Translations under genes and position numbers: made by a program
Part shown: positions 1-8,901 of the stretch, in pieces
Position numbering within the stretch: the stretch's first letter is position 1
Layout: the number at the start of each line of letters is the position of its first letter
NCBI GenBank assembly: GCA_958295945.1
Contig: OY282386.1
Location: forward strand, 1,491,371-1,555,370
DNA from: Candidatus Poribacteria bacterium
Lineage (GTDB): Bacteria; Poribacteria; WGA-4E; WGA-3G
Direction: 5' to 3'
Length of the DNA: 64,000 nt
Notes under the pieces: generated by a model
Seen by the model: the letters and a program-made list of their open reading frames with translations, nothing else
Database searches by the model: none
What the model was told of the DNA's origin: nothing

Positions 1-60
1 TTAAAGGTTGGCACGCATATTGTTCCTCAATAACGAAATCGCAACACAGATTTTGAAAGA

Positions 61-678
61 CTATTCATGTGCTGCTTCAACGCTGATAATTATTTGGATG
101 TCATCATTGACACCTTCCATCCCAAAATTAAATCCGTATTCGCTCCGTTTTATGTCAAAGATTGTATGAAAACCGATTACTTCACCAGCTTGTGGCACAG
201 TTTTCTTACCAGTAATTTCAACATCAATTGTTATTGATTTCTTCACACCGTGCAGATTGAGTTCTCCTGTAACTTCAATCATATTTTCTTCTTCAGCCTT
301 TCCCCTGACATTTGTACTTTTGAAAGTAATAACCGGGAACTGTTTTACACTAAAGAAATCTGAACTTCTTAGATGTTGGTCGCGTTTTGCGTTAGCAGTA
401 TCAACACTTGCACTTTTCACTTCAAATTCAACTTTACTCTTGGATACATCAGTATCATCCAATACGATATTACCTGCGAATTCGTTGAATCTGCCGTAAT
501 TGTAAGCAACTCCCATGTGTTTCGCGCGGAATAGTACGGATGAATGGACAGCATCAATATTATATGTTTTCTCAGTGTTTTGGGATTCAGTCTGTTGATT
601 AAAAGATAGGATGAGTATTCCTAATACCAAGATTCCAATAAATGAAACATGCCAGTATCGTTTAAACCTGATAATCAT
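61..678 (-). CDS. YceI family protein (polyisoprenoid-binding-like), exported
   Basis: A 205-residue protein with one hydrophobic N-terminal segment (about residues 9-27) that looks like a signal peptide or anchor, followed by a YceI lipocalin-like barrel from about residue 38 to the end. Typical YceI features visible are the HSSVLFRAKHMG stretch near the domain start, the DxxKRDxHLRSxDFF segment in the middle, and the late ExxxFNFGMEG region. The family binds isoprenoid or amide lipids in the periplasm; the ligand here is unknown. The ATG at 678 follows a GGAGG. It lies downstream of the metal-binding lipoprotein gene on the same strand, but a terminator-like hairpin lies between them. Confidence 0.88.
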   Translation of the reverse strand: MIIRFKRYWHVSFIGILVLGILILSFNQQTESQNTEKTYNIDAVHSSVLFRAKHMGVAYNYGRFNEFAGNIVLDDTDVSKSKVEFEVKSASVDTANAKRDQHLRSSDFFSVKQFPVITFKSTNVRGKAEEENMIEVTGELNLHGVKKSITIDVEITGKKTVPQAGEVIGFHTIFDIKRSEYGFNFGMEGVNDDIQIIISVEAAHE

Positions 679-828
679 AAGATTTGTTCCTCCAAATTCT
701 CTTATTGATAATAAAGCAATTATGATTCCAGTATAACTGATATTTCGAAAGAAGTCAACGAAAAAGACATTTCAGGTCTATTCAACAAATGTCAAATGTA
801 CATTCTAAATTTGTTTGATTAGGAATCA

Positions 829-854
829 AAAGACAGGTATAATAACCCGTCTTT
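829..854 (-). terminator. Terminator-like hairpin after the metal-binding lipoprotein gene
   Basis: The stem AAAGAC/GTCTTT with an inner GGT/ACC pairing across one mismatch lies just past the stop codon of the minus-strand gene at 902. On the minus strand it is followed by a T-rich stretch (TTTTGATT). This is a reasonable intrinsic terminator by eye. Confidence 0.5.
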
Positions 855-901
855 AAAGCAATATATTATGATACGAATTCCATGAAACTATATCAAACCA
901 A

Positions 902-1867
902 TCACTCCCGATAAGCCAACTCTGTTTGAAGCATATTTACGATTGTCTTCATGTTGTGTCGCATCATCCCGATATAAGTGCCTTCAGGAGTGCCAGGTGT
1001 ACCCATCGCATCCGAAAACAATCCACCAGCAATATTAACATTGAAACCTCTTGCCTTCACAGCTGCTTGAACAGAAAAGATACCTCGTGGTGGTGAGGAG
1101 GTGTCGAGAAACATAGTTGGAATTCTATTTTCAATAATGTATTCTGCAAGTTCTCTTACATCAGCAATACCTACTTCATCTTCCGTATTTATACCTAATA
1201 AACCGCGAACTTCAAAGCCGTATGCTTTCCCAAGATAACCGAATGCATCGTGAGTCGTTACAAGGACACGTCGCTTAATTGGTATCTGTGCTGAAAGTCT
1301 TTGCATCTCATAGTGCAAAGAAGTTAATTGCGTCAAGTAATATTTCGCATTGGAACGATAATATTCAGCATTTTGTGGATCTCTCTTTATTAAGGTGTCT
1401 CGTATATTTTCCGTTGCCTTCATCCATAATGACACGTCATGCCATACATGTGGGTCATATCCACCTATAAACTCAGATGTTTTCCGAAGTTGTGATCGAT
1501 CTATCCCATCTGTTACAGCGATTGCTTTCGTTATATCATCCATTTTTTTAAAGACTGATCCGGTTATTCTAACTTCAAGATGCAATCCGTTATAGAAAAT
1601 AATATCTGCTTCCTTTAGTATTTTTGTATCTCTGGCAGTTGGTTTATAGAGATGTGGGTCAACACCTTCCCCGATAATACCTGTAATGTCAATCCTATCT
1701 CCCCCTACATTTTTCACAATATCAGTTATCATACCAATTGTAGCGACGACGTTCAATTTCTTATCGGATTTATGACCAACATCTACTTTATCATGGCATC
1801 CAGTTACAATAATTAGTATGAACAACATTAACAAACTTAAGTGGTTTCTTATATTACTTGATGACAA
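902..1867 (-). CDS. Mn/Zn ABC transporter substrate-binding lipoprotein (TroA/ZnuA family)
   Basis: A 321-residue periplasmic metal-binding lipoprotein. The signal peptide ends in a lipobox with Cys24 (IVTGC). The cluster A-I fold is indicated by DPHLY (His72), DPHVWHD (His140), TTHDAFGYL (His206) and SDAMG (Asp286), matching the His-His-His-Asp set of TroA-type manganese/zinc binders. The His-rich loop typical of many ZnuA proteins is absent, which slightly favours manganese. No ABC ATPase or permease lies next to it in this window, so its partners are elsewhere. The start is TTG at 1867, chosen because AAGGAG lies eight bases upstream. Confidence 0.88.
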   Translation of the reverse strand: MSSSNIRNHLSLLMLFILIIVTGCHDKVDVGHKSDKKLNVVATIGMITDIVKNVGGDRIDITGIIGEGVDPHLYKPTARDTKILKEADIIFYNGLHLEVRITGSVFKKMDDITKAIAVTDGIDRSQLRKTSEFIGGYDPHVWHDVSLWMKATENIRDTLIKRDPQNAEYYRSNAKYYLTQLTSLHYEMQRLSAQIPIKRRVLVTTHDAFGYLGKAYGFEVRGLLGINTEDEVGIADVRELAEYIIENRIPTMFLDTSSPPRGIFSVQAAVKARGFNVNIAGGLFSDAMGTPGTPEGTYIGMMRHNMKTIVNMLQTELAYRE

Positions 1868-2047
1868 TTACTTAACTCCTTCTTAATTTTGGATTTGGAC
1901 AATAAATTCGTAAATTTTGGAATTTTAATGATCTGGAAACAAGTTTTCACATGAGCAATGAATTTGTATATAGTAATTACGTTAGAAATAAAATATAAAG
2001 TTACACAAATTATTATCTTTCAGATATTTGTCATTTGTCATGAATCG

Positions 2048-2195
2048 GGTGTGTAAAGTTTTTGGCAAAATATCGCTGTATCCATTGTAGAGCGGGGTCT
2101 CCGTGCCCCGCAATTGTTGGGAGGAAAAATGATGGGGAACGGAGACCTCGCACTATAATGGATGGAAAGAAGTTAGTACAAACACTTTACACACC
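2048..2195. repeat. 148-bp inverted-repeat element (MITE/REP-like)
   Basis: Perfect 12-bp terminal inverted repeats (GGTGTGTAAAGT and ACTTTACACACC) bound a palindrome-rich interior. The interior contains GCGGGGTCTCCGTGCCCCGC and the near-inverted GGAGACCTCGCAC. It occupies most of the 440-bp gap between the lipoprotein gene and the cytochrome/WD40 gene. The GAGGTCTCCG core recurs in the elements at 11657 and 39079. It has no coding capacity, so a larger element would have to move it. Confidence 0.7.
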
Positions 2196-2309
2196 TTCCT
2201 GAATCACTTTTTCTTGAATTATAAGTTGGAATTGTTGTATAATTATCGCAAAGTTGTGCAAATAATCTCAAATGTAGCAGATTGCGTGAGCTTAGGAGTG
2301 ATACAAAAA

Positions 2310-3905
2310 ATGAGTATATCAAGTATGAAGTTTATATCTTATTTCGGACTAATTCTAATCAGTTTTTTACTTTGGAATCCTTCCATTATGGCAGACGGTC
2401 ACGGTAAAGAAAAACCTGTCAGTTACCATACGCAGATTGTACCGATCCTAAAACGTAGTTGCCAAGGTTGTCATCACCCTGGTGATCCAAATGCAGATTT
2501 GATAGTAACGACTTATACCGAGCTCAAGCGGGGTGGAATGGCAGGAGAAGCCATCATTCCGGGTAAACCAGATGAAAGTCTACTCATTGAACTTATATCT
2601 GGAGATCCACCCGCTATGCCACAGAATCAAGACCCACTCACCAAAGAAGAGATAGATTTATTCAAACAATGGATTCTTGAGGGTGCCAAGGATGATACTC
2701 CTGTTGATGCAGATGCAACTGAGGCTGACAACCCAATATATACAGTACCCCCAGTCGTTTCTGCACTTGCTTTTTCACCGGATGGAACGACACTCGCTGT
2801 GTCAGGTGTTAATGAAGTTTTGTTGTATGACACCAAAACCTTTGAGATCAAGGCGCGATATGTTGGAAAAGCCCGTCGCATAACATCAATTGTTTATGCA
2901 GATGGAGGCAAAATTCTTGGGATTGCTGGAGGTTCTCCAGCACAATTTGGTGAGATTCAATTATGGGATACTGCTACGAACAAACTTAACAAAGCAATCC
3001 GTTCAACTTATGACACAATTTATGGACTCTCTTTCTCCCCTGATACATCCCGAATTGCAATTGGTTCGTCAGATAAAACGGTACGCGTAATCTCCATAGT
3101 GGACGAGAAGGAACTTGTTAAATTTGACAATCATGGTGACTGGGTATTCGGGACGGTGTTTTCTACTGATGGATCCCATTTTGTAAGTTGCAGTCGTGAT
3201 ACTGCACTGAAATTGGTTGAAGTTGATACAGGTTCTTTTGTTGACGATGTAAATTCAAGTAACAAAGGATACGGAGAAATCAATGCTATTGCACGGCATC
3301 CTAATGAAGACCAGGTGTTAAGTGTAGGAGAAGACCGAATTCCAAGACTTTATAGAATGTTCCGTCAAACACGTAGAGATGTTGGTAACACAGACTTCAA
3401 TCTCATTCGTGCTTACGAAGCACAGTCTGGAGCAATTAAGTCTGTTGCCTTTTCTGCAGATGGAAGCAAATTTGCAACAGGAAGTTCTTCTGGCGAAGCA
3501 CGCATATATAATGTAGCAGATGGGAAAAGGTTAGCATCTATGCAAGGTGATACCGTCTCAGTATTTGCACTTGCATTCCATCCTGATGGCACGCAACTTG
3601 CCGCGGGTGGTTTTGATGGCAAAATACGCATATTTGATGCTAACTCTGGAAGTCAACTAAAAATCTTTATGTCTGTACCAATAGAAACAACTGCAAGTGA
3701 AGAGGTAACTTTGACAGTATCGGGTATGACGTGAGGTGTGTGTGTTGCCAAAGTGCAGGATGCACTTACAAAACATCGGAATGTTATCAGTGCACAAGTT
3801 TCTCTACCTGATCAAGCAGTTATTAAGGTGCGTAAGAACACAACAAAGGTTGACGAACTCACAAATGTCGTTAAAACAGCGGGATTTACTGCTACCGCAA
3901 AGTAG
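2310..3905 (+). CDS. Probable selenoprotein: cytochrome c-like domain + WD40 propeller + C-terminal HMA domain (UGA at 3732)
   Basis: The 531-residue reading spans one in-frame TGA at codon 475. Residues 8-28 are a signal peptide. A planctomycete-type cytochrome c module follows with CQGCH (residues 51-55), then WD40-like repeats from about 140 to 455. The reading ends in an HMA domain at 464-531. In that domain GMT-UGA-GVCV stands where the family has GMTCxxCV, so the UGA replaces the first metal-binding Cys; Cys478 is kept. The domain then continues normally to TAG at 3903, ending KTAGFTATAK. A hairpin follows the UGA at SECIS distance (separate entry). The start ATG 2310 has AGGAG upstream. 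If UGA simply terminates, the product is 474 residues and lacks most of HMA. Sec insertion is inferred; no sel genes are in the window. Confidence 0.78.
3751..3767 (+). promoter_or_regulatory. Candidate bacterial SECIS hairpin
   Basis: A 7-bp perfect stem (AAGTGCA/TGCACTT) with loop GGA starts 17 bases after the UGA at 3732-3734. If the last pair opens, the loop is AGGAT. Bases 3741-3746 and 3770-3775 can add an outer stem of five pairs out of six. Bacterial SECIS elements are short hairpins just downstream of UGA, with a G in the first positions of the apical loop (as in E. coli fdhF). Distance and loop fit that pattern. It lies inside the HMA coding sequence, as a bacterial SECIS must. Confidence 0.65.
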
Positions 3906-3915
3906 ACGTACATAG

Positions 3916-5367
3916 ATGCCTATTGAAAAGCCAAATTTCCTTTGGATTTGCACAGACCAACAAAGGTATGACACCATAGGTGCATTAGGTAATCCGTATG
4001 TGTCAACACCCAATATAGATAGTTTAGTTGCTGATGGTGTGGCATTTACACATGCGTATTGTCAGAGTCCGATTTGCACACCGAGTCGTTCCAGTTTCTT
4101 GACAGGTATGTATCCGAGTGCAACGCATGTTAATGGTAACGGAAACGATTATTATCCTGAAACATATCCGCTTGTTACAAGAACACTTGCAGACATTGGG
4201 TATGATTGTGGATTAATTGGAAAACTTCATCTTGCGAGTGCTTACCGTAGAATAGAACCGCGGTCAAATGATGGTTACCGTTATTGGCAATACAGTCATG
4301 CACCACGAGATGATTGGAAAGAAGGTCACGATTACGCCGATTGGGTTCGTTCAAAGGGGTATATTCTTGGTGAGTTAACCAAAAAACCTGAAGGTGTTCC
4401 TGCAGAATTACACCAAACAACTTGGTGTGCGGAAAAAACGATAGATTTTATCCGAGAGGAACGTGATGCTCCTTGGCTTGCGAGTGTTAACATATATGAC
4501 CCACATCCACCTTTCAATCCACCACAGACATACCGTGAACAGTTTAATCCTGATGAGATGCCCGAACCATTATTCAAGGAGAGTGATTTAGTACAACAGC
4601 AAAAATTGGAAAAAATAGATTTCCAATCAAAAGTCAGATCACCAGATGAACTTGACATTCGTAATCCAATAATACCTGGATCACCAGGTACGAAACGTGA
4701 AGGCACAGTTGGTAAAAGAGATGCCAAGACCCTAATTGCAGCATATTATGCGATGATTAAACTGATAGATGATCAGTTAGGACGAATTTTGGATGTGCTT
4801 GATGAAACAGCACAACGGGACAACACAGTTATAATTTTCACAAGTGACCATGGTGAGATGTTAGGGGATCACGGACTCATTCAAAAAGGTTGTCGGTTTT
4901 ATGAAGGTTTGGTCAGAGTGCCACTAATATTCTCTTGTCCAAATTATTTTGAGAGTGGTTTAAAAAGCGATGCACTCGTTGAACTTGTTGATAAAGTGCC
5001 AACACTGTTGGAATTAGCAGGATTGTCCGTGCCAGATGAAATGCATGGTCGTTCATTGTTACCTATCCTTAAAGGGGAATCGGATGCTAATCATCACCGG
5101 GACTTTGTACGTTGTGAATATTATGATGCATTGGATAGCCGTGATCATTCCTACGCAACAATGTACAGAGATAAGCGTTATAAGTTAGTAGTATACCACG
5201 GACATGAGGAAGGTGAACTCTACGATTTAGTTGATGATCCGGATGAGTTTAATAATCTATGGGATTTACAAGAGAAACAAGATAAGAAATATGATTTATT
5301 AAAAAGAAGTTTTGATGCCTCTATGTTTGCTATGGACAAAGGTCCTGAACGTGTTGGTCCTATGTAA
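3916..5367 (+). CDS. Type I (formylglycine-dependent) sulfatase
   Basis: A 483-residue S1-family sulfatase. The activation motif CTPSRSSFLTG begins at Cys54, the residue converted to formylglycine. Metal-binding DQQR at residues 14-17 and the late TSDHGEMLGDHG motif (about residues 310-320) complete the alkaline-phosphatase-like active site. It hydrolyses sulfate esters, but the substrate cannot be read from the sequence. No signal peptide is evident, so it may be cytoplasmic or exported another way. Its ATG lies ten bases after the TAG of the cytochrome/WD40/HMA gene, which suggests co-transcription if that gene is read through its UGA. Length is normal for the family. Confidence 0.92.
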   Translation: MPIEKPNFLWICTDQQRYDTIGALGNPYVSTPNIDSLVADGVAFTHAYCQSPICTPSRSSFLTGMYPSATHVNGNGNDYYPETYPLVTRTLADIGYDCGLIGKLHLASAYRRIEPRSNDGYRYWQYSHAPRDDWKEGHDYADWVRSKGYILGELTKKPEGVPAELHQTTWCAEKTIDFIREERDAPWLASVNIYDPHPPFNPPQTYREQFNPDEMPEPLFKESDLVQQQKLEKIDFQSKVRSPDELDIRNPIIPGSPGTKREGTVGKRDAKTLIAAYYAMIKLIDDQLGRILDVLDETAQRDNTVIIFTSDHGEMLGDHGLIQKGCRFYEGLVRVPLIFSCPNYFESGLKSDALVELVDKVPTLLELAGLSVPDEMHGRSLLPILKGESDANHHRDFVRCEYYDALDSRDHSYATMYRDKRYKLVVYHGHEEGELYDLVDDPDEFNNLWDLQEKQDKKYDLLKRSFDASMFAMDKGPERVGPM

Positions 5368-5389
5368 TTGTGTTATATTCATAATTTAG

Positions 5390-5417
5390 TTGCACATATT
5401 TTGTAAAACGTTATAAT
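5390..5417 (+). promoter_or_regulatory. Sigma70-type promoter candidate
   Basis: TTGCAC (5390-5395) and TATAAT (5412-5417) are separated by 16 bases, 39 bases upstream of the ATG at 5457. The -10 box is a perfect consensus. Confidence 0.5.
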
Positions 5418-5456
5418 GTTGAAAAAAATGCTTTAACCTCAAATTTGGAGGAAAAA

Positions 5457-6275
5457 ATGCTAAAAAGAATTATCATTTACTTGACATTAATGCTAATATG
5501 TGGTTTAAATATGGGAAACGCGGTGTTAGAATTAGGTTTTCTTTCTATTGGAGATAAAGGTGATTTTACGAAACCTACGTTAGACTTTGCTAAAGATTCA
5601 TTTAAAACTACAGAATTAGGTAAAAACGATATAAAAAGTGCAACTTTGAAAAATTACGGTGTTGTGTGGTGGCATGAAGGTGATACCGATCCTGGTGAGT
5701 TGTCCAATGCAGAAAAGAATTCGTTCTTGGACTATGCCAACAGTGGAGGTGCAATTCTGTTGACAGGTGGTGCTGTCCGTTATGCTACAACAATGGGTTT
5801 GGAAGATGCTCAACCACGGCTATTTCCACCTGTATTAGACGACGGAAGCAATGTCGGAATTATCGTACTCCAAGAGACGCTTGATCTTGGTTTGGTTGAA
5901 GGACTTGAGAATGTTGATGGAGAAGAACCACAAGTAGATGATTGGATTCAGGTGAATTCTACTGGATATCCAAGAATTGCTGACTATTTTGACAGTCTTG
6001 CCAAGAATTTTACCAATCTTGCTCATGCATGGGAAGGTGGAACTAATTACGCTGGCAGAATTGCAGCATTCGGGTATTGGGAATCAGGAGATGGTAAAGT
6101 TTTCAGCATGAATTGGCGAATTCCAAACTTTCACAAGAACAATCAGAGCATTGACCAGATACAACAACTTACTGAGAACGTTATCAATTGGTTAGCAAGT
6201 GAATCAGCATTTTTAGATGTATCCTCACACGGGAAGTTACCTGTGGTATGGGGAAATTTGAAGAATCAGAGGTAA
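5457..6275 (+). CDS. Exported GATase1/ThuA-like protein with KLxxxWGxLK tail
   Basis: A 272-residue protein with an N-terminal signal peptide (about residues 1-22). The body resembles ThuA/DUF4350-type class I glutamine amidotransferase-like folds: a beta strand VVWWHEGD, then a helix and the GGAILLTGGAVRYA segment (about residues 90-105). I cannot assign an activity. The last 15 residues (HGKLPVVWGNLKNQR) resemble the tail of the LamG protein at 62117. The start ATG 5457 was chosen over an upstream TTG because GGAGG lies directly before it. The neighbours are exported planctomycete-type proteins. Confidence 0.6.
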   Translation: MLKRIIIYLTLMLICGLNMGNAVLELGFLSIGDKGDFTKPTLDFAKDSFKTTELGKNDIKSATLKNYGVVWWHEGDTDPGELSNAEKNSFLDYANSGGAILLTGGAVRYATTMGLEDAQPRLFPPVLDDGSNVGIIVLQETLDLGLVEGLENVDGEEPQVDDWIQVNSTGYPRIADYFDSLAKNFTNLAHAWEGGTNYAGRIAAFGYWESGDGKVFSMNWRIPNFHKNNQSIDQIQQLTENVINWLASESAFLDVSSHGKLPVVWGNLKNQR

Positions 6276-6357
6276 AAAAGTCAAGAAAATTGGTATAATA
6301 GTGAAATAGACGGTTCTCCCGTTAGAATCAGTTTCATATCACACTTTGGAGGTTAAT

Positions 6358-8835
6358 GTGAAACTCAATTTAAGCTTGGTTGTTGCACTTCTTGTTGTTC
6401 TCTCGTGTTGTATGATTTTACAACAATCAACACGGAGTCAGATGGAGGAGACAACACCGAGTGTAGAAGTTCCTGATATAAAAGCATTGAAGACTCACCC
6501 AGAGTCTCTGATGCTTGAGCATGCACGAGATGGTCGTCGTGTGCTTGTTTCGGGACAAACGAAAGATGGAAAATGGGTTGATGTAACAACATGGGCAGTA
6601 CTAAAACCTGCCTCAGACGGTGTAAAACTACATGAAGATGGATATATCTTTCCTGCAGCAGTTGGCAATACAAATATAGTTGTTACAGTTAATAGTCTAA
6701 CAACCGAATTACCTGTGACTGTGAAAAGTGTAGATGCACCACCCGTAAGTTTTGTTAGAGATGTTATGCCGATCTTGAGTCATGCGGGATGTAATAACGG
6801 CACGTGCCATGGTGGTGCAAAAGGGAAAAACGGCTTCAAACTCTCCCTCCGTGGCTACGACCCTGATTTCGACTATGAATTGTTGATTGAAGATATATCA
6901 GGTAGACGATTTAATCGTGCGTTTCCAGAGCAGAGCTTGATGTTGCTGAAACCGACATCGGAAGTTCCCCATAAGGGTGGACAGGTCATCGTTCCAGAAT
7001 CGCGTGACTACAATCTGATTCATCAATGGATTAGCGAAGGTGTAGTTTCTGATGTAGAAACAACCGAACGTGTTGCACGTTTAGAGGTTTTTCCAGAGTC
7101 TACAGAGTTGTCAATGCCAGGAACAAAGCAGCAATTAATAGTTATTGCTCACTATCCAGATGGCACAACACGTGATGTCACTCGTGAAGCAAAATTCACC
7201 AGCAGCATGAATGAAGTTGCTAAGGTAACAGACGATGGTGTGGTTACAGCAGAACGCCGTGGAGAGACTGCAATCCTTACCCGTTATGAAGGTGCATATA
7301 GTACGAATGGTATCATCGTGATGGGGGATCGGAGTGGATACGAATGGGTTGAGACTCCTGCCTATAACTATATTGATACACATGTCCATAACAAACTGAA
7401 AAGGTTGAAAATTCTACCGTCTGAACTTTGTACAGATGAAGAGTTTGTTCGTAGGATTCATTTTGATATGACCGGACTGCCACCTTCACCTGATAAGGTG
7501 CGAAGTTTCCTTGCCGATAAAACAACCTCTAAGGAGAAACGTGAAAAACTGATTGATGAGTTGGTAGATACCTCAGAATATGTTGATCATTGGACACATA
7601 AATGGGGTGATTTGCTACAATCAAACCGAAAATTCCTTGGGGAACGCGGTATGTGGCTCTTCCAACAGTGGATACATGAGTCAATTGCAGAAAACCGTCC
7701 CTACGACAAATTTGTGCATGATTTGATTACTGCTACTGGTAGTGCTTATCAAAACCCGGCGGCGAATTATTTCCGTGTTTCACGGGAATATACTGCAGCT
7801 GTTGAAAACACAACGCAGTTATTCCTTGGAGTTCGATTCTCCTGTAATAAATGCCATGACCATCCATTTGAGGTATGGACACAGAATCAATACTATGAAT
7901 TCGGTGCATTTTTCTCAGATGTTAAGGTCAAAAATGGACGATTGCCGGGTGAAGAAGTTGTCTATGCCAGTTTTAATCCTACGCCGGTTCAACATCCGAG
8001 AACATTAGCAGTTGTGCCACCATCTGTCCCATTTGGTGAAACAAAGAAAGAAATCACCAATAAACGTGAATCTTTAGCTGAATGGCTGACCTCTACTGAA
8101 AATCCGATGTTTGCCAAAGCGGGTGTAAACCGTATATGGAGTTACTTTATGGGACGCGGTATCATTGAACCTGTTGATGATATTCGGACAAGTAACCCAC
8201 CCAGCAATCCTGAACTTCTTGATGCACTAACGAAGGATTTTGTTGAAAGCGGATTTGATATTAAGCATATCATGAAAACGATTGTCCGTTCGCGAACTTA
8301 TCAACAAAGTATCAAGACGAACAAATGGAATAAAGAAGACACGGTTAATTTTTCACACGGAATTGCAAGAAGGTTGACAGCAGAACAGTTGCTGGATGCC
8401 ATAGGTGTTGCTACTGGAAGTCAACCGAAGTTTCAAGGTGTTCCAAAAGAGTTCCGTGCTGTTCAATTACCCGATAGCAAAGTAAAGGACGATGGATTTT
8501 TGAAACTGTTTGGTCGTCCGGAACGTGAGAGTTCTTGTGAATGTGAAAGAACAACTGAAGTAAGCCTCGCTCATGCGATGAACCTAATCAACGGACCAAC
8601 CGTTGCGAATGCTATTATTGATCCTAACGGACGAATTGCAAAACTCCTCAAAGAAAACAAGGATGATCGTGTCATCATTGAAGAGATGTATCTTGCAACA
8701 TTTGCACGGTTACCAATGGAGAACGAATATACGATTGCGATTGATCATCTTGTAAGTGCCAAATCTAAGGAGGAAGGTGTGCAAGATTTAATGTGGGCAT
8801 TAATTAATAGTCCTGCATTCTTATTCAATCGTTAA
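6358..8835 (+). CDS. Planctomycete-type DUF1549/DUF1553 protein with N-terminal heme-like motif and Big2-like domain
   Basis: An 825-residue exported protein with a signal peptide at the N-terminus. Two bacterial Ig-like stretches are visible: one before residue 120 and one around residues 240-325 (PDGTTRDVTREAKFTS). Between them lies CNNGTCHGGAKGKNGF, the CX4CH form seen in this planctomycete family. A DUF1549 region (about 345-540) contains NKCHDHPFEVW, and a DUF1553 region follows to the end. The family typically pairs with DUF1501 proteins, as here. Its role is unproven and is thought to relate to surface or polysaccharide catabolism. The start GTG 6358 sits five bases after GGAGG. A TATAAT box at about 6293 may drive it. 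Confidence 0.88.
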   Translation: MKLNLSLVVALLVVLSCCMILQQSTRSQMEETTPSVEVPDIKALKTHPESLMLEHARDGRRVLVSGQTKDGKWVDVTTWAVLKPASDGVKLHEDGYIFPAAVGNTNIVVTVNSLTTELPVTVKSVDAPPVSFVRDVMPILSHAGCNNGTCHGGAKGKNGFKLSLRGYDPDFDYELLIEDISGRRFNRAFPEQSLMLLKPTSEVPHKGGQVIVPESRDYNLIHQWISEGVVSDVETTERVARLEVFPESTELSMPGTKQQLIVIAHYPDGTTRDVTREAKFTSSMNEVAKVTDDGVVTAERRGETAILTRYEGAYSTNGIIVMGDRSGYEWVETPAYNYIDTHVHNKLKRLKILPSELCTDEEFVRRIHFDMTGLPPSPDKVRSFLADKTTSKEKREKLIDELVDTSEYVDHWTHKWGDLLQSNRKFLGERGMWLFQQWIHESIAENRPYDKFVHDLITATGSAYQNPAANYFRVSREYTAAVENTTQLFLGVRFSCNKCHDHPFEVWTQNQYYEFGAFFSDVKVKNGRLPGEEVVYASFNPTPVQHPRTLAVVPPSVPFGETKKEITNKRESLAEWLTSTENPMFAKAGVNRIWSYFMGRGIIEPVDDIRTSNPPSNPELLDALTKDFVESGFDIKHIMKTIVRSRTYQQSIKTNKWNKEDTVNFSHGIARRLTAEQLLDAIGVATGSQPKFQGVPKEFRAVQLPDSKVKDDGFLKLFGRPERESSCECERTTEVSLAHAMNLINGPTVANAIIDPNGRIAKLLKENKDDRVIIEEMYLATFARLPMENEYTIAIDHLVSAKSKEEGVQDLMWALINSPAFLFNR

Positions 8836-8901
8836 GCCCTAAACCAATTTGTGTGTTATAATAGAGATAGTTCTTACACAACACAATGGAGGAAATAATT
8901 G

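Noticed and set aside
1-18. Five-codon minus-strand ORF with a good Shine-Dalgarno at the window edge
   Set aside because: Too short to support as a gene; it may be a leader or chance, and its context lies outside the window.
4332-4727. Antisense frame opposite the sulfatase
   Set aside because: No recognisable domain and it lies fully within a well-supported gene.
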